A stretch of 64,000 nucleotides of DNA from Spirodela intermedia (Eukaryota; Streptophyta; Magnoliopsida; Alismatales; Araceae), in assembly GCA_902729315.2 (NCBI GenBank), contig LR746279.1:2322501-2386500 (forward strand). The letters run 5' to 3'. Below, piece after piece: positions 19,690 to 31,174 of the stretch. A program made the translations under genes and the position numbers. Under the pieces are notes generated by a model. The model was not told the origin of the DNA and did not search any database. It saw nothing but the letters and a program-made list of their open reading frames with translations. The first letter of the stretch is position 1. The number at the start of each line of letters is the position of its first letter.

Positions 19690-19945
19690 GAAGGGCCTGC
19701 TGCATCACCGGATGGGAGGCCTCTGAGGCGACGGCAACGACGGGGGCAGCGGTAGCGGCACTGTCTCCGGCTTCTTCTCCACGTCGGGCTCCCGGGGGAA
19801 ACCTCCCCCCTGCGGAGCCTCTGGAGGAAGTTCCCCCCCTAAATTGATGTCAGTCTTCTTCCTCCTCTCCAAGGTAGCCATCCTCGTCGTCCCAGACCAC
19901 GGCGATGGCCTCGCTGCGGAGAAAATGATCCAGCACACTCCCAAA
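19690..19945 (-). pseudogene. Scrap of an unidentified acidic and proline-rich protein gene
   Basis: On the minus strand, 19945-19858 reads an acidic segment with words EGFGSVLDHFLRSEAI and WDDEDGYLGEEEED, then a stop, followed by a proline-rich coding-like part (VEKKPETVPLPLPP in another frame). The acidic part recurs at 63885-64000 and the proline-rich part at 43563-43720. The family is not recognised. It is a broken copy of one host gene seeded at three places. Confidence 0.45.
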
Positions 19946-20185
19946 GCCCTCGTCGGCGTCACCCTCCACCGGCTGCAACAGAGAGATGCAATGAAGAAAT
20001 GCTTTCCAAGGGTGAAGTCAGCAGTGGGGTTCTACCCAACGGACTTTGAGGTGCCAGCTAGAAAATGGCTAACAAACACCTTGGCTATGCAATGTCAGAA
20101 ACTCGCTGGAGAGACGACGGCAGTTAGGACGTCGCCGGCGAGATCACCTCACGAGTCACAGGAAAAACAGCAGGAGGAACAATGA
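19946..20185 (+). pseudogene. Unidentified exon-like scrap
   Basis: A plus-strand open frame reads LQQRDAMKKCFPRVKSAVGF, then YPTDFEVPARKWL, and ends after a short polar tail. Part of it (GTGAAGTCAGCAGTGGGGTTC to AGAAAATGG) resembles the last part of the shared kelch/CNL 5' module, so that module may derive from the same host exon. Function unknown. Confidence 0.35.
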
Positions 20186-20465
20186 AAACTTTCTCGCTAC
20201 TAAAAAAAACTCTTACAGCCCTCTTTTTATAAGGAAGAAAGGGGGAAAAGGAATAACCGTAAGAAATAACTAGCTGGCCAAAACTGGCCAGTACCGTGCG
20301 TTATGCAGGAGATTCCGCATTACCAAATTTCGCATTACCTAACAATGTGCTCTGACGTGTATCCGTTAGAGCACTTCTCGCATAACCGCACTATGCCGTT
20401 ATGCGAACGTGGTGGGGGGGCACGTGCAAGGCTCCCGTTCACAACATGCAACTCTTCCGGCTCTT
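20186..20465. other. Intergenic, nothing recognised
   Basis: Mixed-composition sequence with a TTTATAAGG TATA-like word and a G run; no gene is supported. Confidence 0.4.
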
Positions 20466-20670
20466 AAGCCTTGGCAGGAAAGTTAACCATTGCTCTCTTT
20501 CTCTCTCTCCGATCCCGTCCTTCCTGCGTAGAGATTATCAGCATGAAATTGCTTCCTTGCTTGTTTAGGATTCTTCGGGATCATTGGGATCTACGGCATG
20601 AGATCCTCTAGAAGGCGATCCACGACGAGCTCCTCCAGAGGGGATCCGGCCGATTTGGTCCGGTGATCCG
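20466..20670 (+). pseudogene. CNL leader and P-loop scrap, opposite in strand to R6
   Basis: Plus strand: CNL 5' UTR with CT tract, ATG context GAGATTATCAGCATGAA, a few leader codons, then an internal deletion directly to a decayed P-loop region (ATCATTGGGATCTACGGCATG) and RNBS-A (GATTTGGTCCGGTGATCC). It abuts the minus-strand R6 end to end, so an inversion split one gene or joined two. Confidence 0.7.
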
Positions 20671-20672
20671 GG

Positions 20673-21974
20673 TCACCGTGAGAGTTTGATTGACGCACGC
20701 AGTCTGTGAGAGTTCAGTAAAGTCTGCATCTCTTCAAGCGTCACGCCTCTTACAGAAAGACCGAGCTCCGACAGCTGCCGCATGTCCAGATCTTTCAGAC
20801 AGACTTGGATCCCATTAGGATCACTCACACAACCGCTAGCAGCGTCCTTCCATCCTCCTCTCAACTCATAGTAACTTCCAAACATGTTCAACGACTGCAG
20901 CGCTGAAAGTAAGAAGATCGCCTCGCGTGGGATACTCTTCAGTCTAGAGACAGGCTCCAAACTCAGTTGTCTCAGCTTCGTCAACCTCCCTATTTCCATG
21001 GGTAATGATTCTAGGAAAGTCCTTGATAGATTCAGCAGCCGCAGTTCATCCAGTGACGCGATTCCCGGCGGAAGAAGTCTGATTCCCCTTCTCGACAGAT
21101 CTAAAAGAACAAGTCTCGGAATGAACTGGAAAAACCCACCGGGGATGTCCTTTAGACGATAGTTGTCGTTCAGCAACAGCGTCTCCAGATTAGGGCATCT
21201 GGGTTCCTCGGGGAGCACGCTTACCTCGTTGTACATGAGAGATATCCTTTTCGCCTCCATCCATCTTTCCGGGGTCGGCACGTGCCTCAACTGCTCCCCT
21301 GAGTTCACCAAGAAGACATTCCCCTCCTCGTCGCCTTCGCCGCTGGTTATCCACAAGGCCATCTCACGGACCGTGTCATAGAACTTCGCCTGTCTTTGTT
21401 TGATGTTCCCGACTTCTAGCAGGCAGGTAGCTTTGAGACTGTTGATGACCAGGTGGCCGCGATTACGAGCTCTATGAATGGAGTCAGGATAGCGTCCTTT
21501 ATCTAAAAGTTCCACGCCAGCCCAGTACTCAATGAGGTCGTTTATATCAATGTTGTGATCCTCTGGGAAGAGGACGCAGTAAAGAAGGCACTCCCTGGTG
21601 GATGTATCTTTCAATCTTTCAAAACTGAACTGGAGAAGAGTTAGAACCTCTTCCATGTCTCCGAGCTCTGCGGGTATGCTCTTCAGCGCCATGAGAGCCT
21701 CTTTCCACGCGCCAGGGGTGGTGGCATCCGCCATGGCCCGGCCTACGGTGATGAGAGTCATCGGCAGGCCTCCGCATTTTTTATAAACGGCTTCTGCGAG
21801 AGTTTTCAAAAATAGATCCCACTGGTCTTCTTCCCTTCCCAGCTTTTGGCAGAAGAGCTTCCAAGAGCTCTCTGAATTCAACAAGGCCACCTTAACTTTC
21901 CGCTGAGCGTCCATCCTGCTGCAAACTTTTTGTAGCAGGATGGACGACAGGAAATAAAGCCTACTAAATGACAA
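20673..21974 (-). pseudogene. R6: CNL fragment (ARC domain to mid-LRR)
   Basis: Open for 433 codons on the minus strand. CNL homology begins at KVCSRMDAQRKVKV (about 21932) and runs through GLPMTLITVG, ECLLYCVLFPED, KFYDTVREMALWI (the MHD site reads FYD), and LRRs to the HRLRASIK region. It lacks coiled coil, P-loop, kinase-2 and the C-terminal LRRs. The first about 15 residues come from spacer sequence and a fold-back repeat. R2 is a shorter duplicate. The long open frame suggests recent truncation, but without a nucleotide-binding site it cannot be an ordinary receptor. Confidence 0.85.
21908..21946. repeat. Hairpin at the 5' break of R6 (13-bp arms)
   Basis: CGTCCATCCTGCT at 21908-21920 and its reverse complement at 21934-21946, the duplicate of the hairpin at 2694-2732. 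Confidence 0.85.
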
Positions 21975-24140
21975 AAACTACTTAATAAGGACGAAATAAT
22001 GTACTCTTTTTGTATTAGATACTAACACTCCCCCTTAATGCAAAAACGTCTCATAATAGACTCTCTAAGCTTGAAAAACTTTGAGTACTCCACTATGCCT
22101 TCATAAAATCATCTGCCACTTGATCTATTGTTGAGTAAAATTTTATCTAATGTAATTTGAAGCAACTAAATCTTAGATAAAATGACGTCGTATTTCAATA
22201 TGTTTTGTTCATCCATGAAATTTTGATTCTTTGTCATAGAGATAGTTGTCATGTTGTCACAATAAATTAAGTCTTGATTGTTAAGGATTTACATCATGTA
22301 AGATTCTCCGCATCTATATTACTTACTATGTAGCTATTGAAGTAGTAATATATTCAACTACTGAAGGTGATAATAGAGTAGATTTTTATTTTTTAGAAGC
22401 TCATGAGATTGCACTTGAACTAAATTTGCAAACATAATCACTTGTACTTTTTTTGTCATCAACATAATCTGCCGAATCACTATCTAAATCAGCAAGAAAA
22501 TTAAATTAAGAAATATGTTAATATAAAATTTCATAATTGATAGTCCTACGAATATATTAAAATATTCTCTTTGCTGCTCCAAGATGATGAACTAATAGTG
22601 AATGTATAAATCTTGAAATCATAATAATTGAAAATCTAGTCGAGTATTCATAGTTAACTATCATTGCACCATATGTTTTGTATTCATGTTAATGTTGAAA
22701 AAAAAGAAAAGAAAATTATATATTTGGTTTCCATGAAGATTAAGAATCTCTTTTGTTATTAGATATTTGTTGTAATAACAATGCTTTGGTTATGCTAATA
22801 TTTGGTTAAACAACATGTCACGGAATGTAAGATACGTTGTGTAGAGTTGCTGGAGACACTTTTGTGCATTTGCGTTGATCTACATAAGCCTTATGGGTGG
22901 ATTACCATGGTGGAGTTGTCAATACATTTACTAGTATCACAAAGAGAGCTCACCTTGTCATATCTTCTCGAGTTTTCTTCGAGAGATGTTGTCTCATTAT
23001 TTATAATCCTTAGTCATGTGGAGTTTGAACGTGAGGAATTTATAATTCTGAAATTATTTATCAATGGGTAAGTGAAAATTTCTTATCCTCATTTGTTGTG
23101 TAACCTTTACTGAAATATTTTTTTATACATTATAATCTTTTAGTTTTATTAAAATGGGTAGAGAGTAGATTGTGGTGAGATATGTGGTCATTGGAATGAC
23201 AACTTTTTTCATGGAATGTGGCTGAAACTCAACAGCCCGCCAAAATTCTCTAAGACATGCCCCATTTTTATTCAACTCAACTTCATCATGTCACAGTCAT
23301 TGGATATACGAAAGTTATAATATTTACTATATTAGATGAAAATTGTCAAAGATGATTCATTGACCTACTTCATTGATTTTTAAACTTCACAAAAATATCA
23401 AAAATGAATTTTGGTGATCACTGTCGTAAAGTTCAAACTCTATTTTTTTTATTTTTTATTTATTTTTTGATTTATTAAATAATAGTTTGTGTGATTTCAA
23501 GTTTTTCAAACCTTTTCATTTAAATACAATTCCTTTAGTTTTTCTAAGTTTTAATTTGATCAATTAAATCATATGTAATTACTTATGTAAGAATTATTAG
23601 ATGGAACTAATGATCAAAATCACATTTATCAAGGTGCTGATGTCATCTCAACATCCACACTTAAAATTTTCCATTTTTAGAAAATTTTAAATATATTTTA
23701 TATTCATCATTTAGTCCATAAATCATAAAAACTAGTATTCTTTGAAAAAAATTGACGTATTATCAAATAGTATATTACATCTCTATGATCAACTTAAAAA
23801 TTTATAAATATTTTAAAAAACTTTTATCTAATTCTAATTTATTTATTTATTATAAAATATTTTAAAGTTTTAAATATTAATATTTTAAAATTGTATAAAT
23901 ATTAAATTTATGATATTTATTATACAATAATTAGGTCATATTAAAAATTATTCAGAAGTATAAACAATGGGATTCAATAATGGAAAAAATAATAATTCAA
24001 TTATATGAGTCTTTGTAAAATATGCCTTAAGACAATATGGTACTCAATTGATCAAATTTTGACCAAATATTATATTTCCAGAATAAATAGATGAAAATAA
24101 GGATGTGAAGTATAGACACCTCAAATGAATTGAGACATGC
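21947..24140. repeat. Duplicated AT-rich spacer D1, copy 2
   Basis: Matches 2733-4937 and 45375-47390. It carries the plus-strand coding-like scrap at 22802-23071 (89 codons; MVELSIHLLVSQRELTLSYL) and otherwise no gene. Confidence 0.8.
22802..23071 (+). pseudogene. Unidentified coding-like scrap, longest open copy
   Basis: 89 open codons with the words RCVELLETLLCICVDLHKPY and LSHVEFEREEFIILKLF, related to 3600-3850, 27230-27400 and 50740-50905. Hydrophobic and leucine-rich, like an alpha-solenoid repeat exon, but I cannot name a family. Confidence 0.4.
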
Positions 24141-24478
24141 ATCGGGCACTTCAAGCTAATAGGATGCTCAAAAATAAAAGATTTGAGAGTAGTTGAAGAG
24201 GTGATGGATGATGAGGATTTTGAAAATGAATATATTTTTTTCCAAACTAAGGTTTATTTACCTACAAAGTGCATCGAATGTGAGGAAGAGCTTGTGCATA
24301 CATCTCTTGTTGTTTCCTTCCTTGGTGCTACTCCAAGTGGATGACTGTCCATAGGTGAAGAAGCTGCTCTTTGGGCTCTCTAGTGCTAAGAACATCAAAG
24401 TGATCAGTGGAAACAAAGAATGGTGGAATCGATTAGAGTGGGACAATGAAGACAGCCAAATATATTTGATTGAGTGAC
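24141..24478 (+). pseudogene. C-terminal CNL LRR scrap, copy 1
   Basis: Plus strand: FKLIGCSKIKDLRVVEEVMD, a frame break in the T run near 24235, then LCIHLLLFPSL, a stop (CCATAGG), and the standard CNL tail KNIKVISGNKEWWNRLEWDN. About the last 110 residues of a divergent CNL. Also present at 47400-47735 and 59200-59550. Confidence 0.75.
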
Positions 24479-25254
24479 TAGGTAGATTTTAACCTCTATT
24501 GGACAGAGTTCTCTTGTTCATTAGCAGCCATACAAAGAGTGGTGTGTATTAGAGTAGTTATTTTACCCTCCTAGTTGATTATGCATCTCTCTCTCTCGTT
24601 ATGGCTTGATTTAAATTATTCCTACTTACCTTCTTATACCTTGATAGATTTAATGAAATGTCTTAGTCTACTAAGTTAGTTATAAAAAAATTAGGTGATG
24701 TTATCATCACTTCTCATGATCTATCCAAGATCTTTGTTATGTGACTACATGTCTGCACTACATTAGGGCCCCATGTTTAGTTGAATGTGATCTCACAGTT
24801 CAATTGACCATGTGTTTGAATTTGATCTGAATTTTGTTCTTGGGTTTTGAATTTAAACTAGATAATTTCAAGAGAAGAATTAATGTTTTATCAATAGATG
24901 ACTATGTGTTAGATTGGAAGAAGTCATTGGCTTAACTTCCAAAAAAAAAGAAAATAGTTGCTCTCTTGGCAGAATGTAGGATCTCGAGACAAATAGTCTT
25001 TGACTAAATCATTTGCCAAACTAACTTGTAAAATCCGATCAAAAGAGAATTGATAAATTAGAGGAACACATAAATTATCATTTATTTGACCAAATGGATT
25101 AAGTAGTGAGATTTCCAAAGGAAACGCTTATCTTGTCTAATTTACATCTTGGCTATACCTCTTTCTGTTATGCCTTGGAAGCAAAGTCAATGATTGCTCT
25201 CTCTCTCTCTCTCTCGTGCATGCGCACACGCCCATCCCTTCCTTCCTATGTAGA
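24479..25254. repeat. Duplicated spacer, no gene
   Basis: Matches 47736-48500 and partly 59551-59850. It includes a CT microsatellite near 25198-25216 that belongs to a CNL 5' UTR. Confidence 0.7.
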
Positions 25255-26450
25255 GAATTTCCTCAGAGACGGTGACCCAAATCACCAGATCGAATCGGCC
25301 TTTGCCTTTAAGAGGGTGGTCTTCCCTATTCCTCCCATGTCATAGACCTTGATGATTCTCACTTCATCGTCCTCCAGGAGTTGGTGGATCTTCAACAACA
25401 TCTCCTCCTCATCCACCATCGAGAGTGAAGAGCTCAGGATTGGAATCATCGTGGGTGACAGCGCCTAGACGATTAGGTGGAGATTGCTCTTCTAGGTCTT
25501 CAGCCTCTGAACTTTGAGACACTCAGTAGCTTCACTCTTGGATAAGGATCCAAAAGAAGAGCCCTCAGAGGAGCCCGCCCTCTGTTGTGTGGGAACCTAG
25601 AATTTGTTCACCTAGGCCTCGATGTTCATCACCTCTTTGAGGCATTTCTCGGCCCACTCGATCCCCTCTAAGTTCTCATGCTCATCTAATCTAGTGATTT
25701 GGGTCACCGTCTTAAAGGAGCCTTATGTTCTGAAGGTTTAAGAGGACATCGTCGTCCAGTTGGGCTACTCTCGCCCCGACCAGGGCTAGACGCTTCCAGG
25801 GCATCCAATTGACTAGGGCCAGCACCTTGCTGAAGGTTTTCTCCGACATGAAGTTCCTTCTGCTGTTGGATGATCTTTGAGAGAAACTAGACCTCGGTGC
25901 TATAGGCATCTCCTTATCCTCCCTTGGGAAAGGAAGCAAGATACTCTTTACCACACAGATAGAGAAAGTGTCCAACTGGATGAACGTTGAGTAGAAAGTT
26001 AAGGTGCTCGTGTTGAATCCAGCAAACTTTTGGGAACTCTTTTGCCAAAAGTTGGGCAGGGAAGAAGATGGCGAGTCTCCACTCCACATGGAGTTCTTCA
26101 CCAAGTTCTCCCGACCTCCTCTTCTCGTGGCCACTCGATCCCTCTTTATAACTGAAGTCTTGGTGTTGCATGTCTTGCATGCTCCCATGTGCGTTTGTCC
26201 CTTTCAGCATATGACTCCAGCCAGCCTTGCCTCATTCTTGGGCTGGGCCGACTTCTTTGGAACCTCTTTCCTATTGAGCCCATTTAAAAAAAAAAGCTAG
26301 TGATGCTTTCGGCTACTAGACATTTGAGTTGTCAAGGTCTCAACAAAAGACCAGTTGGATCCCTCTATGAGATCTCTAGCATAATCTGTTGCTAAAAAAT
26401 GTGAAGGCCTACCGATCAAGTAGCAATGAAGAGGTAAACCAATTACACTT
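25255..26450 (+). pseudogene. R7: CNL with its coiled-coil/P-loop part inverted
   Basis: The plus-strand 5' UTR ends at about 25255. From 25262 to 25685 the sequence is minus-strand CNL: the GGTGACCCAAATCACCAGAT reverse of the VIWVT region, decayed P-loop, then coiled-coil region. At 25690 it flips back to plus with GATTTGGGTCACCGTC and continues through kinase-2 (KFLLLLDDL in part), RNBS-B and FCQKLGREED. A roughly 270-bp insertion interrupts it at 26069, after which DQLDPSMRSLA resumes. Stops are frequent. R11 has the same architecture. Confidence 0.75.
26069..26344. mobile_element. Insertion in R7, target-duplication-like flanks
   Basis: AGAAGA (26063-26068) precedes it and a one-base variant (AAAAGA) follows it. 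The orthologous insertion in R11 (49622-49830) keeps AGAAGA on both sides. It begins GCGAGT here, where R11 has GTGAGT. No terminal inverted repeats are seen and the class is unknown. Confidence 0.5.
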
Positions 26451-27599
26451 GTCTTTCTCCATTCAAAAGATTTCCTTAGCTTAATATTCTCAAGCAATAT
26501 TAATTTTTTTTTTTTTGCTCACAATATTTTTAAAAGTCAAAATTTCTCAGCCCTTGTAGATTGTAAATTATGACAATATAGAATGTCTTTTTTTATGTGT
26601 TCACCTCTATTGGTGCTTTCTTTTTGAAGATTTTACTGATTTTTATCACGTTAGCAGCCATCTATGCTTGTTTGTTTTCTCGTCTATGGAACACTTTTTC
26701 TATAGGATGTTCGATGTGACTTATTCCTTGATAAGATCATCAAAGTGAATTATTTTTATGATCGATCATGTTCAGTTCTATTTTGCATGCTTTATTGATA
26801 AAAATAGATGTACTTTCATACTTCATTGCTATTATTACTTTTTTCAATTTTGTTTGTGGGAGTTCTGATGTCTCACAAGATCTGTTGAATATCTGGTGGT
26901 TGCTTTTGAGGTGTTCTTCTTGAAGTAGATGGTTAAAAGTGATGGTATTTTCTTTCTCTCTATTTTCTTATGCTTGAATTAAACTTTTTTGATGAACCAG
27001 AATCATGCTTATTGGTGGGTTTGTTCTCATGAACATGAAATCAGGCATATGCAGATTGTTTTAACTAGAACTTATAATGTACAAATTATTTGACCAATAT
27101 CAAGAAATGGAATTCGCATCTACTTCTGGTTGATTTTGTAATCCTTGGTGTTTCTCAGACACTCGTACTAGGATGCCTATTTTTACACTGTTCCTAATGA
27201 ATGTATGTTGTCCTCCTTCTTGTTCTTACACCATGGTGTAGTTGTCAATACATTTATTGGTATCACAGAGAGAGCTTGCCTTGTCATATCTTCTCGAGTT
27301 TACTTCAATTTCTATTTCACTATGTGTAATTCTTTGTCAAGTGGGATTTGAACATGAGCAACATACGATTATGAGGTTTTTGATTTTCTGAAGGTTTTTT
27401 TATTTACACCATCGTCTTTTAGTTTTATTAAAATATTACTCATATGATGATAATTAATTTAACCGCATATTGTTTTTCAGTAAATCTTTCAAGAGAATAA
27501 ATAGATGGGCAATGATATAAACTCAATTAATAAATAAGAACGATATAATCTTATCCTAAACATCTAAAATCCTTGCAGATCTTTCATGTATAGGGTTAT
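26451..27599. repeat. Duplicated spacer, no gene apart from a coding-like scrap
   Basis: Matches 49960-51100. At 27230-27400 it carries the MVELSIHLLVSQRELTL-type scrap with an internal stop. It ends at the retrotransposon insertion point. Confidence 0.7.
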
Positions 27600-29229
27600 T
27601 GACGTGACTCAGTCATTTTATAGTAAATCACATAAATTTAAAATTTGTAAAACTAGAAAATATGAATTTTCAGATATTTAGAAGTATTTATGAATAAATA
27701 TATCAAGTATAAATCAATAAAACTTTCAAAAATAGCAATAATTTTCCAAGTCGATCATAGGGATGTAATATAATATCTAGTAATTATTCTCAATTTTTTT
27801 CAAAGAATACTACTTTATATGAATTTTATACTAATAAATGAAAATAAAATATATTTAAAATTAAAAAAAAAAAAGAAATAAGGGTGCGAATGTCAGGATG
27901 ACTTCAGCATCTAGCAAACATGAATCAGGTGAAAATAAAATTTTGCTTAGCGATTCTAACGTAAGTAATTACAGATGATTTAATTGATCAAATTAAGATC
28001 TATAAATGATGAAAGAATTGTAATGAAATAGAGTATATCTTGGTAAATTTAAAATCAAAAAATTATCACTAAAAGAAGTGAAAATTAAGTTGAAAGCAAG
28101 AAAGCAGAGTTCTGACGTTGCAGCGGCAATGCGTTGGTGATAAATCGGAATCCTAAGCATTCGAGAGGATCATCGTGTAATGTCCACAGCCTCGAAGGCT
28201 CTCTTTGGACAAAGACGACATGGGCAATCTCTAGATCTTCTTGAAAAGTCTAGAGATTAATAAAATGAGTCATCGAATCGTCTCCGGTGGCTGTCACCTA
28301 GTGGAGTGGAAAAACGGCCACTTTGTGGCTTTTCAACGGCTGTCACCCAACGGAGAGGAGTTGAATGGAGGTGGGGTGCATGTTAGGGAGCTTCATCCTC
28401 AGGTCTGTGCAGCAAGAGGACGCTCTTCATCGCATCTAGTATGCTCTCAAGAGGTTGCGACTCATCTCCCAGCCAATCGTCTTCTTCCCGATGATGACTT
28501 GTTTGTCGATCAATCAAAGATACTTTATTAGATGGATTCACGATTCTTTTATCACGAATCGTTCATAAATTTTAGTAACAATACTCCGTGAATCATGTTG
28601 ACGAGATTTTTGCCGATGATCTAACGATTCTAGTTGCTTAATCCTTCACCGACGATGTATAGGAAAGTCGCAATAATCAGATAAAAAAATATGAGTTTTG
28701 GCTCTAGGAGGATTTGAACCCATGTTGATTGCCCGCCCTTTTTGGAGAAGGTGACATGTGTTTAGTCCCACATCAGTTGTGCACGAAAGTTTTTGGTGAA
28801 TATAAAGTAATATTAGATTCTTGATGAAGCCCCTTTCTTGTACATGTACGACCACTCCTTGCCCCATAGTTGGCTAGCCACTAGTGACATGGAAGGGGAG
28901 TGTCGCACACGTGCCCCCATTGGTTTAAGTTACTCGAGCCCCTACTCACGGCTCCTGCCTAACTACACTTCTGACCCGCTTGCAGGCCCGGCTGGCCGGT
29001 GGACCCCCCTCGTTTTGCTATATTTTTATTTTTATTTATTTTCCTTTATTTATCTCAAAAGTAAGACTGTAAAAATCGTATAAAATCACATAATTACCCA
29101 AAAAATCACATTAATCAACTGAAAATTACTTTTCACACTTTAACACAAATATAAGTCTATTTATCATGAGTTAAGGCTAAAAATATATTATTTATTAATT
29201 ATTAACTCATGATAATAAAAACTTATCCA
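27600..29229 (-). repeat. 3' LTR of the retrotransposon (left on the plus strand)
   Basis: Aligned with 33534-35162. It contains an open stretch at 28241-28531 that is also present in the other LTR and is not a gene. Confidence 0.88.
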
Positions 29230-31174
29230 ACCCCCCAACTTAAATCATTGCTAGTCTCTTAGTAATAGAATTATGAAAATAAAATTTTCAAATCTCAAAC
29301 GTCATATTTCAATACATAAAAAAATTACAAATAGAAATGATGCACCTTTAGACACTTTGGACTCTTATATCAAGTATTTAAGAATGATGTCAAACACTTA
29401 AATATTTAACCACTCTTGGGAATAACAATTTAGACTTCACCGCTTCTATTCACATCTTTATCACTTCTTCACTCATAGATATATTTATAAGATGTTCCAA
29501 TTATCAATAATCATCCAAGAATAATATTGATCCTACATTTCTCTTTTTTCATGGCTTGATTTTTAAATTTGCATTATATTTTTTTTCTTTTTCTTTGATA
29601 TATATAGTAGATAAGTAGTTTTTCTTGTAGATAAATTTTGACAATAAGAATGATGTCTCACACCCTGCATGTGTACTTTTCATTTTTAGGGCTTTCACTT
29701 TATCCACTTATTTTGTAGCCAGTATTTTTCTATACATGATTTTCGACAATGAGAATCATGTCTCACACCCTCCATGTGTACTTTTCGTTTCTAGATTTTT
29801 CACATTACTCTCTTTTTTTTCGAAATAAGTGATTTCTCCTCACAAGTCCTATAGATCTGAGTGTTAAAATCTCTATTAAACTCAAATGATCAATCAAATT
29901 TTCACATCAAGTAAATACTATCTATCAAGATCATGAAGTAAAAATTAGTCAAATCAAATCCATGTTATCTATCATGTATCCAAGGAGTATTCTAATATTT
30001 CTTGCTACTAGATCATTCTTTTGACTCAATAATAATCTTCCTAGTATCTTTTGGTATCAATCAATCTAATTGACTTAATTTTTCATACATGCAATATGAT
30101 GTAAGAAATTTGTAAATTAGATAGTTCTGATAGTTCTATTTTCTATTTTCAGTTCTATTTTTAGCACAATAAATTTGACAAAAATAAATCAAAACTATCC
30201 TCTTTATAGTTGTAATTTCGAATTTCAGTAATATATGTCTAGGGGATTGAAATATGAGAAAAGAGTCTCTAGAATTTTAAATTGCAGGCTGTTTTTGGTC
30301 TACTATTTTTGACAATCTTTTGTTCTTGACAGAAAACCAGAAAATAGATGTTGTAGTTTATCTGAATTTTATTTTATTTTATATTTTTTTAGTTGTTGTT
30401 CTAATACAAACACATGTTCTTAATCGTCCTACAACATAAATTAATAATAAATACTTCACCCCCTAATTTAAAAAAGACATTGTCCTCAATGACACAGAAA
30501 ATCGAAATAGAATATGCAGAAAATATAATTTTCAAGTGAAGCATGCATATGTGCAAAGTTAAGCATTAAAAATATTTTCATAAATGATAAAGCTCAGAAA
30601 GACATCACCTCAACCTCATTTTTAATTTTCCACTTCATCTTACACTCTTCCTCCTAGATTTTTTCGAAAAAAACAAATATAGAGACTACTATGAAATTCT
30701 AAGAAAAATAGAGCTTAGAAAAAAATCAAACAAAATGAAATAAAAATCATGGATTGCCTCCCATCCAGCCTTGAATTTAATGTCTTCAGCTGGACAGCTC
30801 TTAGATCATATAAGATGATCTATGGCCATCAAAATATATTTGTATCCCAAGGTAAGTTTTATGATATTCCTTTTCAGATTTAACATAAATTCATATACTT
30901 CATATATATACCTTGACATACTTTCAGCCAAAACAAAAAGAAAATTAAAAAAAATTTCCCAAAAATAATATTTTCATTTTGAAAAGAATCTTTCCTCATT
31001 TCTATCTTGTTTTGTAAAGCTCTCATTCATTATTAAATACTTTCTATTAATAGACCATAAAATGTGATCAGGCTATATAATTTTCAAATTAGCTCTTACC
31101 CAATCTAAATTTTTTTCATCTAAATTGATATCTCTAATTCTTTCATTCATCCATTTCTTAATGTCTTCTTTTAT

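Noticed and set aside
26069-26344. Cysteine-containing open frames in the R7 insertion (both strands)
   Set aside because: No recognised domain; frames differ between the R7 and R11 copies, so coding is not supported.
28241-28531. Small plus-strand gene (also at 34175)
   Set aside because: Both lie inside the two LTRs at equivalent positions, on the strand opposite to the element, and are chance open frames.
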